Positions 40,261 to 49,696 of a stretch of DNA of 51,152 nt are shown here, one piece after another. The notes beneath the pieces are model-generated. The model saw only the letters and a list, made by a program, of their open reading frames with translations. It did no database searches and had not been told where the DNA came from. Both the position numbers and the translations under genes were made by a program. Position 1 is the stretch's first letter; each line of letters opens with the position of its first letter. The stretch lies in the NCBI GenBank assembly GCA_001310555.1, contig BAXO01000033.1, positions 1 through 51,152 on the forward strand, given 5' to 3'. The DNA is from Bacillus sp. JCM 19058 (lineage in GTDB: Bacteria; Bacillota; Bacilli; Bacillales_H; Bacillaceae_D).

Positions 40261-41112
40261 GTGTTGAAACGCAATTGAAAGCTGTTGAAGAAAGTTCAGT
40301 AGATGATACTCCAATAGAGCAAACGATTGTGAACGATGAAATTGATCAGCCAATTGTCCGTTACAAATCGGTCAATAAATCGTTTGGAGATAATCATGTC
40401 TTAAAGGATTTAAACCTAGATGTGGCCAAAGGAGAAAAAATCGCACTTATCGGGCCATCAGGTTCCGGAAAAACGACGATTATTCGCATGCTAATGACGC
40501 TTGAGCAGCCAACCGAAGGCACGATCGAAGTCGATGGGGAAATGTTGTGGCACAAGGAAGTCAACGGTGTGCTACAGCCTGCCGACGAAAAGCACTTGCG
40601 TAAAGTGCGAGGGAAAATTGGGATGGTGTTCCAGCAATACAACCTGTTTCCGCATATGACGATTATGCGCAACTGTATTGAAGCACCGATCCACGTTCTC
40701 GGACTTAGTAAAAAAAGAGGCGAAGGAACGGGCCAAAGAAATGCTTGCCAAAGTAGGACTCGCCGATAAAGTAGACGCTTATCCATCGCAGCTGTCTGGT
40801 GGTCAGCAGCAGCGTGTGGCCATCGCCCGCTCGCTCGTTATGCAGCCAAAGGTCATGCTGTTTGATGAAGTTACAGCTGCTCTTGACCCAGAGCTTGTCG
40901 GTGAAGTACTTCAGGTGATTAAAGATATCGCGGCTGAAGGAGAGATGACGATGATGCTCATCACTCACGAAATGGATTTTGCTAGAGATGTCGCCGATCG
41001 CGTCTTTTTCTTAGACGACGGAAAAATTGCTGAGTACGGCCCACCGAAAGAAGTGTTGGAAAACCCGGAAAGCGATAGGCTTCAGTCATTTCTAGGTCGG
41101 TTTCATTCGTAA
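40257..41112 (+). CDS. ehuA: Ectoine-type ABC transporter ATPase EhuA (frameshifted)
   Basis: Amino-acid/ectoine importer ATPase. An acidic N-terminal extension of about 33 residues precedes the fold; Walker A GPSGSGKTTI, Q-loop VFQQYNLFPH, signature LSGGQQQRVAIAR, Walker B VMLFDEVTAALDP (DEVT instead of DEPT, seen in Ehu ATPases), H-loop THEMDFA. One extra A in an A7 run at 40709-40715; six gives LSKKEAKERAKEML. About 284 residues. Here the ATPase is last (order B-C-D-A), followed by a terminator. Confidence 0.9.
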
Positions 41113-41120
41113 TGATCAGG

Positions 41121-41162
41121 AGGAGGATAGGCCATGATATTACGGTCTATCCTCCTTTTTTT
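41121..41162 (+). terminator. Intrinsic terminator after ehuA
   Basis: AGGAGGATAG (41121-41130) pairs with CTATCCTCCT (41147-41156), followed by T7. Between convergent genes. Confidence 0.88.
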
Positions 41163-41181
41163 CAAGCTCAAAAGTAGACGA

Positions 41182-41802
41182 TCAATAGCTCTCCCGATAA
41201 AGATTATTTTCCTTTATATAATGGTAACACTCGTCCGGAAGCAAGTAACGCGGTTCACCACCACGGTAAAACTCCTCCCGAATGTACGTTGAGCTAATTT
41301 CCATTGACAAGCCTTTGTCAACTAGCTCAAATCGTCCATCGTGATCGTAGTTACGTAGCATTGATGAACGGGCAATCGTCGCTAGCATATCGATACCGTC
41401 TCGCGCCATGACAATAAATTTATGATTTTTGACAAGCTCTTCGCTATACGCCCATTTACCATCGGCAATATCTGCTAAAATGTCCGCTCCCATAATAAAG
41501 TAGAGCTCGGCATTCAAATACTCTTTACTTAAGTGCTCCATTGTAAAATACGTATGAAACTTACCAATAGATGCTGTTAACTCATACGTATTCAATTCAA
41601 ACTTCGGGTTATCACGAATCGCCATCTCAATCATTTTCACTCGGTGCTTATCAGATATATGCAGGTCCTTGTCGCGTCGTTTACTGGACGACGGTAAGAA
41701 AATCACATGATCAAGACGTTTTCGATGGCAAATCGTTGACGCTGTCCAAAGGTGAACATTGGTTATCGGATCAAACGAGGAACCGTAAACGCCTATTTTC
41801 AT
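41182..41802 (-). CDS. NadD-like nucleotidyltransferase
   Basis: Nicotinate(nicotinamide)-nucleotide adenylyltransferase family: would form NaAD or NAD from NaMN or NMN and ATP. N-terminal GVYGSSFDPITNVHLW is the nucleotide-binding signature, but the usual (H/T)xGH reads TNVH, with Val for Gly; the second signature ISSTYIREE is present, as is FIMGADILADI. 206 residues, intact. Its ATG overlaps the end of pncB. The housekeeping nadD of Bacillus lies elsewhere (near yqeI), so this is a second copy dedicated to the salvage operon. Exact substrate is inference. Confidence 0.83.
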   Translation of the reverse strand: MKIGVYGSSFDPITNVHLWTASTICHRKRLDHVIFLPSSSKRRDKDLHISDKHRVKMIEMAIRDNPKFELNTYELTASIGKFHTYFTMEHLSKEYLNAELYFIMGADILADIADGKWAYSEELVKNHKFIVMARDGIDMLATIARSSMLRNYDHDGRFELVDKGLSMEISSTYIREEFYRGGEPRYLLPDECYHYIKENNLYRESY

Positions 41803-43496
41803 CGTGCTCCTCCTTTCCTTTCGATGACTTCCCTCTGCCTGCTGAAAATTAACGATTGCTTTAGCTCTCTGAGCTCATCTGATAGTGCTACCGGGTATAC
41901 TTCAGGGACTTCTAGTCGTAAATATTCCTCCCAAAAGGAGGCTTTTTGCTGCTGATGATATGCCCGTACTTCGGCCAGCTTAGGTTGTTCATACACTAGC
42001 TCTCCTTCTCTAAAGATTTGTTCATGAAGATCGACGCAAGTAAAATCTGTAATCCTTTTGGATTTTAATGGATTCGTCGGATGTTTGAGAACAAGAGCTC
42101 ATCACTCGTTACCGTTTCCTGCTCCAAGCAAATATAGTCTCCTTTAGCCATTCCATCCTTGTCGAATAAACGATAAACTTTTTTTTCAAGCCTGGATTTA
42201 AAATTTTCTCGATGCTTTCCGAAATTTTGATTAACGAAATCCAGTCATCACCTGTTTTTCGTTGGCTTATCTGCCTAGCTCTTGCTCAAACGGCTGACGC
42301 GCCACAATTTTATGTACTCCTCCTAATGCAGGGCTACCATCAGCCGTAATGAATTTCGTCCCGATTCCCCAAATATCGATTTTTGCTCCTTGCTGCTTCA
42401 ACGACCGAATCGTGTATTCATCCAGATCATTCGTTGCGGCAATTTTTACATCAGTCAAGCCCTCGCTGTCGAGACTTTTACGGACTTCCTTCGACAAATA
42501 GCTAAATCGCCACTGTCCAGCCGAACACCAATTAAGTCGAAGCCTTTTTTTCTTTAAAGCCTTTGCCGTTTTGATCGCATTGGGTAAGCCACTTCCAAGC
42601 GTATCAGTCGTATCAAGTAACAACGTCGTCCTTTCAGGAAAAACATGAGCATAAGATAGAAAGGCTTCCAGCTCTGACGGACTGAACATAATATAAACAT
42701 GAGCCTGCGTGCCAGTAATCGGTAAGCCATATCTCTTCCCGGCCTTCACATTGCTTGTCGCGTGAAAGCCAGCAATATATGCCATTTTCGCTCCATTTAC
42801 ACTACTGTCTCGGCCTTGAGCTCGCCTTTTTCCCATTTCCAGCAAGACATCCCCTTGAGCCATCGTTACGATGCGTGAAGCTTTCGTTAACAACAGCGAT
42901 TCCGAATTGACCGTATTCAAAAGCATTGCCTCAAGCCAAATGCACTCCCAAACCGGTGCTTCGATTCGAATAAATGGCGTATTTGGAAAAACAAGGTTTC
43001 CTTCTTTCACAGCATAAAGGTCGCCACTAAATCGAAGCTTGCGCAAGTCATCAAGAAAAGCCTCCTCAAAGTGTTCCTCTTGCTCACGTAAATAAGCGAT
43101 GTCCGCTTCATTAAAATATAGATTTGAAATAATCTCAATTAAATGACCAAGCCCTCCAAAAGCTACGTAGCCGCCAAGCTCGATATGATGCCCCACCGCC
43201 TTGACAAACGGTGCCTTTCGGTAAAAGTCATCATAGACGACTCTCGTTTGATGTATCCCCTGCTTCCAAAGGGCGTACATCATCGTAATCGCATAAAAAT
43301 CGACGTCAAGCGCGTAATCCTGAGCAGGGTTATAATATGGCACGACATCAAAACCAAGCTCAGAGTGGCAAAGCTGACAAGACTTTTCTACTTGTTCGGT
43401 TGTATGAAATGTCGGCTGTTTACAGTTTTGGCATAGATGGACAAATCGAAATTTTTGCGGATCAATAAAATCATAGAGTGTTTCCTGCTTTTTCAT
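41799..43496 (-). CDS. pncB: Nicotinate phosphoribosyltransferase with N-terminal zinc-ribbon-like module (frameshifted)
   Basis: Makes NaMN from nicotinate and PRPP. The first ~50 residues carry two Cys pairs (HLCQNCKQPT and KSCQLCHSEL), resembling a zinc ribbon, absent from B. subtilis PncB. Catalytic-domain features: DFYAITMMYALWKQG, FHATSNVKAGKRYG, GTQAHVYIM, GVRLDSGDLAYLS and DIWGIGTKFITAD. Frameshifts at about 42548-42554 (A7), 42506, 42272, 42180-42187 (A8) and 42093; repaired, it runs through SLIKISESIEKILNPG and MAKGDYICLEQETVT to LRELKQSLIFSRQR, near 565 residues. ATG 43496 fits the alignment. Overlaps the NadD-like gene. Confidence 0.87.
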
Positions 43497-43513
43497 CCTT
43501 CTGCCCCTCTCTA

Positions 43514-44059
43514 CTAAAGAACCTTTGCTCCTAAGCATGTTTTAAAATGGTTTAATGCCCATTCGTGTCCAACCGAATCAAAGCTGGCGACAGCATTTTG
43601 ATGCACGACAATTTTATAATGAAGTGAGTATGCGTAGATCGCTGTATGAAGCACGCAAATATCCGTTACATCACCAATTAAATGAACCTCTGTAACCCCT
43701 CGCTCACGCAGTTTCAAATCAAGGTCTGTGCCGACGAAGGCTGAATATCTCGTTTTATTGAGAAAGTACACATTCGGTGCGCGCTTCAGTTTTTCATACA
43801 AATCAGACAGCTTTCCATAAAGCCTCCGGCCCTCGCTGCCGCGTATATTATGTGGAGGAAACAAGGCTGATTCAGGATGGTACCGATCGTTCTCCTCGTG
43901 AATGTCCACCGCAAAAACGACAAAATCACCAGCTTCAGCAAATTCCTCTGTCAGTCGAACAACTTCATCCTCGATCGCTCTGCCCGGTACGCCAACTGTC
44001 AGCGCACCGTTTTCTGCAATAAAGTCTCGGGTGTAATCAATGTTAATTAACGCTTTCAT
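43514..44059 (-). CDS. pncA: Nicotinamidase / isochorismatase family
   Basis: Deamidates nicotinamide to nicotinate. 181 residues, intact. Catalytic triad parts are visible: Asp8 or so in MKALINIDYTRDF, Lys in FLNKTRYSAF and Cys in DVTDICVLHTAIYA; VDIHEEND and HPESALFPPH supply the metal-binding His/Asp. GAGGGGATGATATC precedes ATG 44059. Ends 18 bases before pncB: a pncA-pncB operon as in B. subtilis (yueJ-yueK). Confidence 0.93.
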   Translation of the reverse strand: MKALINIDYTRDFIAENGALTVGVPGRAIEDEVVRLTEEFAEAGDFVVFAVDIHEENDRYHPESALFPPHNIRGSEGRRLYGKLSDLYEKLKRAPNVYFLNKTRYSAFVGTDLDLKLRERGVTEVHLIGDVTDICVLHTAIYAYSLHYKIVVHQNAVASFDSVGHEWALNHFKTCLGAKVL

Positions 44060-44275
44060 GATATCATCCCCTCTTATTGTATGTTCAAGCCCTTTTTCAA
44101 GAGAAATTCACATGTATCGCGTAAATGGATGGTAAGGACCTAAATAATCGAAGGTCTAATCCACCCCCTTGCGCGTTAGCTTGCTGAAACGAGTTCGTTA
44201 CTTTAGAGCTCCTCAAGCTGCAAACGAATTCATTCGCCATTCACTCTTCTCGTATCGCTGTTTTCTTACTTAACC
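44060..44275. other. Intergenic region between nrtR-like gene and pncA
   Basis: 216 bases without a gene. I see no perfect palindrome that would be an obvious NrtR operator and no convincing promoter, so whether pncA is transcribed from here or from upstream is open. Confidence 0.3.
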
Positions 44276-45056
44276 TTAAATCGAGGCGACCGGCTCCTTC
44301 CGATTGAAGCGAAATAAGCGAGTTTTTCTCAATGCTCCGTTTCGCTTTGTCGTTTTCGGTATACCATTTTCATCAGTAACTAGTTCAATAAATGAGAGCT
44401 TTGGTGCCTTTTCCCAAAAAGAAGATTTAACAGTTATCTTCGGATCTTCCTGTTCAACCGTCATTAATACTGCCCTAAGCTCAGATAATGTGAATTCCTC
44501 CGGCAAAAAAATACTTTGCCAGCGTTGTTTGCAATAACTCTCGCCGAACCCGTTCAATTGCTCCCTTAATAATTTCACGATGATCAAAGGCAAGCGACAG
44601 CTCAGAAACGGATTCGATGGAAAATAATTGGCATTCCTCAGCATCGTCTGCAGCTTTTCGTTTGTCCAAATAGCACGATGGCACAATTGCGTAATGCGCA
44701 TTTGAAATCACCCAGCCGCGCGGGTCTCGCCCAGGCGTATCAAACACTCCAAAATGATTCACATGAATTCCTGTCACTCCTGTTTCTTCCGAGAGCTCGC
44801 GGACAGCCGTTTGATAAGCCGTTTCGTGCTCTGTACCAAATCCGCCTGGCAGTGCCCACTTACCTGCTTCAATATTAGGCTGGTTGTTCGCATTCAACAT
44901 GGCTCGCTTAATTAATAATAATTTCAATTTCTTTTTATTTCGTTCAGGCTCATCAACAATCGTGAAAACAGCGATATCGGCTGTGTAGCCGTCAGGCGCT
45001 CGATACAGGCTTGAGTCGCAGTGTCTCAGCGCTTCTTTATTCGTATATCGTTTCAT
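44276..45056 (-). CDS. NrtR-like NAD-metabolism regulator: Nudix plus winged helix (frameshifted)
   Basis: N-terminal Nudix domain with a complete box, GGFGTEHETAYQTAVRELSEETG, preceded by AGKWALP, and a C-terminal winged-helix-like domain (LPEEFTLSELRAVLMTVEQE...ALRKTRLFRF). This pairing is the NrtR family, ADP-ribose-responsive repressors of NAD genes. One extra base in a T7 run near 44508-44514; six gives KYFLPEEFTLSE. ATG 45056 (MKRYTNKEAL) follows AGGGG. About 259 residues. First gene of the block nrtR-pncA-pncB-nadD. The intact REx2EE suggests it may still hydrolyse a nucleotide. Confidence 0.85.
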
Positions 45057-45258
45057 AAATATACCCCTATAATAATTAGTTTTTCCTGAATTACTCTTTA
45101 TTATATGCATGCGTAAGTACTACTACAATCTTTATGACAAAATAAATTTGTTCAGTAAGCAAACATTGACCGGATTCGCTATCCCGCCCGGAACAACCAC
45201 GACCTTTACTTAAAAGCATAGCACTACAGTGGTTTAACTTCCCCAAGTTAAACAAACG

Positions 45259-45296
45259 ATAAAAATACGCAGCACCATCATAGGGTGCCGCGTATT
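45259..45296 (-). terminator. Intrinsic terminator after the MFS gene
   Basis: Minus strand AATACGCGGCACC pairs with GGTGCTGCGTATT (one mismatch) around TATGAT, followed by TTTTAT. Confidence 0.82.
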
Positions 45297-45300
45297 ACCA

Positions 45301-46772
45301 TTAAGCCGTCTCTTTCGCTGGAATGATTACTCTTTTTACGAAAAGCGAGAGAATAAAGCCGAAGCAAGCCATAATCAAACCAACAGTAAATGCTTGCTGC
45401 ACACCGACTGCCATCGCCTCAGCGCTTTGTTCTATTGTCGGGTTTTGAACCCCTTCAAGTGCACGACGCGTTCCATTCTCCATAATTGAGATAAATAAGG
45501 CTGTACCAATCGCACCGGACACTTGCATTAGAGTGTTCGCAACTGCCGTTCCATGCGGATACAATTCAGGCGGCAATTGGTTCAAGCCGTTAGTCTGTGC
45601 CGGCATCATAACCATGGCAACCGCGATCATCAGTAAGGAATGAAGGACGACAACGACCCACGGAGCCGTACCAACCTCGACGAACCGAAACAAAAATACG
45701 ACCAAAACCATGAGGCAAGACCCGGAATTAATAATACTCTCGGTCCGAATTTATCAAACAATCGTCCCATTATCGGAGATATCGCCCCGTTAATTAGCCC
45801 CCCAGGCAATAAAACCAAACCTGTCAGCACAGCGCTGAAGACGAGAACCGAGCGCAAATACATCGGAAGTACGAGCATCATCGCAAACATTGTCATCATA
45901 ACGATGATCATTAAGACCAATGCCAAGGAAAACATTGAATAGCGAAAGACACGCATGTCCAGCATCGGCGTTTTCAGCTTGATTTGCCGCCAAACAAACA
46001 AAGCAAGAGATATCGAACCGATCACTAGCGACAATACGACTTCTGGATCAAGCCAGCCGCCTTCTCCTTCCCCAGCCGAGCCAAACCCAAACACAATTCC
46101 ACCAAACCCAAGAATAGATAAAATAACAGAAATGATATCTATTGTCGGATTCGTTTGCCTGATCACGTTTTTCAAAACGAAATAACCGTAAATCATCGAA
46201 AACCCGGAAATTGGCAGAACGAAAAAAAATAACCAACGCCAAGAAAGGTTTTGCACAATTATTCCGGAAAGCGTTGGACCAATTGCTGGAGCAAACATAA
46301 TGACTAGACCGATCATCCCCATCGCTGCTCCTCTTCGCTCTATTGGGATAACAGCTAATACAATATTTGTCAGTAAAGGAATCATAATCGCTGTACCAAT
46401 TGCTTGAATTAAGCGTCCGATTAGTAAAACAGTAAATACTGGGCTAAACCCGGCAATTAACGTACCGATCGTAAAAAAGCCCATCGCCGCGAAAAACAAT
46501 TGACGCGTCGTAAAGCGCTGTACAAAATAAGCTGAGACAGGGACCAGACTTCCTATCACGAGCATGTAACCTGTTGTCAGCCATTGAACACTGCTTCTCG
46601 AAATGCTGAAATCGACCAATATTTCTTCTAAAGCAACATTCAACAGCGTCTCATTTAAAATAGCCACAAAGGCGCCGGATAACAGCACGGCGAGCAACGG
46701 CACTACTTTTATATCTAATGGTTCTTTTGCCGCTGCTACTGAATTCGTTTTTGGTATGGCCAATTTCTCCAC
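45301..46772 (-). CDS. DHA2-family multidrug MFS exporter, LmrB/EmrB-type (frameshifted)
   Basis: Proton-driven drug efflux with 14 predicted TM helices. N-terminal VVPLLAVLLSGAFVAILNETLLN contains the DHA2 motif (LNETLLNVAL), followed by WLTTGYMLV, and the motif C helix GPTLSGII. One C is missing near 45709 (CTTGCCTCATGG; restored LLIPGLALMVLVVFLF). About 490 residues. GAGAAATTGGCC region starts MEKLAIPKTN; the ribosome site is weak (GAATGGAGAG). Likely substrate unknown; homologues confer lincomycin or puromycin resistance. Confidence 0.88.
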
Positions 46773-46898
46773 TCTCCATTCTAGTTGAATTATTGCTAAT
46801 CATGCATGCTTAAGCAACAATTCTATCAAGCACACTAATTCAATTTAGCATAATTTTTCCCGAATGCCATAAAAAATGCTCGTGAAAAAGTGTGTTGC

Positions 46899-47457
46899 TA
46901 AAAAAAACTTATTTCCAGTTTCACTTTCTTTCTCTATTGCCTCTTTGTTCTTGCATAATTTTTCAAGAAAACCTTGTACTTGCTTTTGCGTTTGCAAAAT
47001 AATGACCTGCTTATGTTCTCGCAAATGGTCCAGTTTGGCCAGCGTTTCTGGCCTGTTCTTCTTCGGATATCTCCAAACCCATTTAACAAATGGCCAGTCC
47101 AGCTTTTCTGGGCAGCCTAGAGCCATATCTGGACGAGCTTTGCGATGATACATGACCCTTCTTTTGAAAATCCTGTACATACAAACATACCTAGGTATAT
47201 CGAGATAAATAATCGTATCGGCAGCTGCCATTCGTTCATTCATCGTACTGCCGAAATTACCATCCAAAATCCACTCCTCTGCTTGAACTAATTGTTGGAT
47301 CACTTCTCGCCACTCCTCCCTTTCAGTCGGTACCCAGCCCGATTTCCAATAGAGGGCATCCAAATGATAAAGCGGAAGCTTCAGAATGAGGGAAAGCTTC
47401 CTAGAAAACATTGACTTACCGGAGCCACTTGAACCAATCACAACAATTTTTTTTCAT
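46899..47457 (-). CDS. P-loop kinase-like protein, FlaR/topology-modulation family (frameshifted)
   Basis: Adenylate-kinase-like NTPase: an A8 run at the start (seven expected) restores MKKIVVIGSSGSGKS, a P-loop, from ATG 47457 with GAGGG upstream. Then HLDALYWKSGWVPTEREEW and WILDGNFGSTMNER, IIYLDIPRYVCMYRIFKRR, the lid region. Another A8 at 46900-46907 makes the end uncertain: with seven the protein stops at 46899 (about 185 residues), otherwise it reads on to 46845. Such proteins are described as topology modulation proteins; substrate unknown. Confidence 0.8.
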
Positions 47458-47707
47458 GATTTCCCTCCACTGCAACTGTTTTTTTTGCGCTCGGAACAAA
47501 ACTTACTAGTATTAATCAAGAGATATTCTCTATCGGCATCTCCTCATATGGTACCATTGCTTCAACTCACATTTGGGATCCCCACGTTCCGACTCAATCA
47601 TAGTTAGGAAAGACCACGACAAAAAGCAAGACCTTGTCAACGCCAATTCTGCGATTGTCTTGGCAGACAACTCTCACAAATTATTAAACAATATTACCAA
47701 CATAAAT

Positions 47708-47784
47708 GAATCAATTTCATCATTCAATGATTGAGTGTCAGATCCGAACACGATCATTTGATCATTGATTTCCACTCTAGGTGG
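47708..47784 (+). repeat. 77-bp dispersed repeat, copy 1
   Basis: Shares about 70 of 77 positions with 49053-49129 in the same orientation. Contains the near-palindromes ATCATTCAATGAT and GATCATTTGATC. Followed by a GC-rich block with inverted ends. The two copies lie 1,345 bases apart on either side of the SDR gene. Confidence 0.85.
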
Positions 47785-47881
47785 TCGCTTTCCGCGGGCG
47801 GCTGGTCAGCCTTCGTCGGGCAAAGCCCTCCTAGTCTTACCGGGGCCTTTCCTCCCGCAGGAGTCGACCACCTGCCGTTCC
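47771..47881. repeat. GC-rich element with inverted ends (Bacillaceae intergenic repeat type)
   Basis: AGGTGGTCG (47779-47787) and CGACCACCT (47865-47873) are perfect inverted repeats enclosing CGCTTTCCGCGGGCGGC ... CCTCCCGCAGGAGT. This layout, a highly structured CGCTTTCCGCGGG to CCCGCAGGAGTC unit, resembles a repeat I recall from intergenic regions of many Bacillaceae. It is clearly of a base composition unlike the flanking AT-rich DNA. Not protein coding. Confidence 0.65.
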
Positions 47882-48059
47882 AATTTACAATTGTCATTTA
47901 ACATAGCGAACCATTCTGTGTATGTCGGCTAATGACATTCGCATTTATTTCTGAAATAGGCATTTATGAAATTGACTCAAATATTAATCAGCAGCTCTTT
48001 CGTTTAGAACGTAAACTTCTGAATCCAACCGTTCAACCAATGCTCATCTATCTAATCGG

Positions 48060-48824
48060 CTACTGAGCTCCAGTGATATTCAAAGCAGTTGCGGTCATAG
48101 AACTCGCTTGATCTGAGGCAAGAAAAGCAGCCATATTCCCCACTTCATCCAGCGAAGGCAACCGTTTCAGCATCGTTTCTTCTTCAAGTAAAGAGAGTAA
48201 TTCCTCAGGCGACATGTCTCCTGCAAAACTGGAACCGTAGTCTGGCGCATCGAGGATAGACTCGCGTGTTCCCGCTGTTCGCAGCCAAGCGACTCGAATA
48301 CCTTTCGGGCCAAGATCACTTGCCCATTGGCGACAGAGGCTTTCGACTGCCGACCATATGACACCAGTGTTTCCGAGGCGAGGAGTAGGTGGCCCGTATC
48401 CTGTGATCGTTAAGATCACACCTGACCCAAGCTTGGTCATATGACGTGCAGCTGCATTTGACGTTAAGTACTGCGCCTTCACGGCATTCATAATTGGTCC
48501 AGTGCAATCCTCCCACGTCATCTCGAAAAGCGGCTGTTGAACGTCTCCGTACATGACAGCATTGAACGAAATATCAATGCTCCCTTCTTTATGAGCTACT
48601 TCGTCAGCATGAGTGTCGACCGATTTCTCGTCAAAAGCATCGACTTGTGCTGTCTCTACCGCTCCCCCAGCGGCAGAAATCTCCTCAGCCACCTTATCGA
48701 GTGTTGCAAGCGTACGACCAGCGAGGAAAACCTTCGCCCCCTCACGTGCGAAAGCGCGAGCCACAGCACCTCCGATAAATCCTCCCGCTCCGTATACGAT
48801 GGCATTTTTGTTTTTAAGTAGCAA
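48060..48824 (-). CDS. Short-chain dehydrogenase/reductase-like protein lacking YxxxK
   Basis: Rossmann fold with the NAD(P) loop AIVYGAGGFIGGAVA and cofactor-ribose region FLAGRTLATLDK, FNAVMYG at the NAG position. Where the catalytic YxxxK is expected the sequence is VIWSAVESLCRQW, so Tyr is Trp and Lys is Glu. C-terminal DEVGNMAAFLASDQASSMTA is typical. AAGGAGG lies eight bases before TTG 48824 and two before GTG 48830, so TTG is preferred (255 residues). Intact frame. It lies between the two 77-bp direct repeats. Reaction unknown; it may be a non-classical oxidoreductase. Confidence 0.82.
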   Translation of the reverse strand: MLLKNKNAIVYGAGGFIGGAVARAFAREGAKVFLAGRTLATLDKVAEEISAAGGAVETAQVDAFDEKSVDTHADEVAHKEGSIDISFNAVMYGDVQQPLFEMTWEDCTGPIMNAVKAQYLTSNAAARHMTKLGSGVILTITGYGPPTPRLGNTGVIWSAVESLCRQWASDLGPKGIRVAWLRTAGTRESILDAPDYGSSFAGDMSPEELLSLLEEETMLKRLPSLDEVGNMAAFLASDQASSMTATALNITGAQ

Positions 48825-48851
48825 TTTCACATCCTCCTTATATTTCTCCAA

Positions 48852-49324
48852 ATCGTTCGATTTTCATTTGAACCAGCTATAAAACCATCCAGTACCATTG
48901 AAGAATCCAGATTTATTTAACTCACACTACCATCTCCTTTTGCAATACTTTCATTATAATCAGTCGCTCGGGATAGATTTCTTTTATCTTGCTATAATAA
49001 GACCTCACTACTTCAAACATTCTGCTCCTAATAAAATACATGTCTTCACCTTGAATCAATGTCATCATTCAATGATTGAGTGTTACCTCCGAACAAGATC
49101 ATTTGATCATTGATTTCCACTCCAGGTGGAAGAGGAGCTTTTCATGTCGAAGTATCGAAGAGTTGGTCATTGTCAAAAAAACGTCGTAAAAATGAAGAAG
49201 TAGAAAACCCCTTCATTCGTTTATTAATCATGCAAAATCCTGTCTGTTCCCCTTTTTTCTTAACAGTAATTCCTCTATACTAAAGATGGACGAGCAATAA
49301 ACAAAAGAAAGGGGGCAAATAGGC
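48852..49324. other. Gene-free region with repeat copy 2
   Basis: 473 bases between the SDR gene and the coiled-coil gene. The only recognisable element is repeat copy 2 (49053-49129). No convincing promoter for 49325 beyond a TATACT near 49276-49281 with no good -35. Confidence 0.4.
49053..49129 (+). repeat. 77-bp dispersed repeat, copy 2
   Basis: Same orientation as copy 1 with about seven differences; ends in CCACTCCAGGTGG and is not followed by the GC-rich block present at copy 1, so it looks like a copy lacking the second half. Confidence 0.85.
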
Positions 49325-49690
49325 GTGACAAACACTCAGTTCAATCAATTAATGACTGCCGTTCTAGAGTTAACGAGCCATTTTAAAGAGATGAGAGAAG
49401 CCGTAACAGCGATCGAAAAACGGTTAACAAACGTAGAAGAAAGGCTTACTGCTGTTGAAGACAGACTTACTAATGTTGAAGACAGGCTTACTAACGTTGA
49501 AGACAGACTCCATGTCGTTGAGTCAGACAATGTCGAAATTAAAACGAACACTAAAAAAACCTGGAACGCGCTTGATTATGTTCAAAATAAGCTGCAAGAA
49601 CACGATCAAGACATTTACCTCATTAAAAAAAACTATTTCAACTTCGTAAACAAACTGAGAGCCTCTACACATCGTTATTATCCGTTGTAA
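49325..49690 (+). CDS. Small coiled-coil protein
   Basis: 121 residues dominated by a heptad coiled coil: AIEKRLTNVEERLTAVEDRL and then RLTNVED units, ending with VQNKLQEHDQDIYLIKKNYF. GTG 49325 follows AAGGGGGC. Reminiscent of small Bacillus proteins with a DUF-type helical core near phage or cell-surface loci, but I cannot name a family. The DNA shows three 21-bp tandem units (49453-49515) that encode VEDRLTN repeats, probably variable in number. No TM segment. Confidence 0.75.
   Translation: MTNTQFNQLMTAVLELTSHFKEMREAVTAIEKRLTNVEERLTAVEDRLTNVEDRLTNVEDRLHVVESDNVEIKTNTKKTWNALDYVQNKLQEHDQDIYLIKKNYFNFVNKLRASTHRYYPL
49453..49515 (+). repeat. 21-bp tandem repeat, three units, in the coiled-coil gene
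   Basis: Units start at 49453, 49474 and 49495, each GTTGAAGACAG(A/G)CTTACTAA or close; the third ends CTCCATGTC. The first two differ at only two positions, pointing to recent duplication. Unit length is a multiple of three, so copy changes keep the frame and add one heptad. Confidence 0.85.
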
Positions 49691-49696
49691 CCTTTT

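Noticed and set aside
46790..46815. Inverted TTGCT/AGCAA words upstream of the MFS gene as a TetR-like operator
   Set aside because: Only five bases on each side match and the centre does not pair, so support is too weak.
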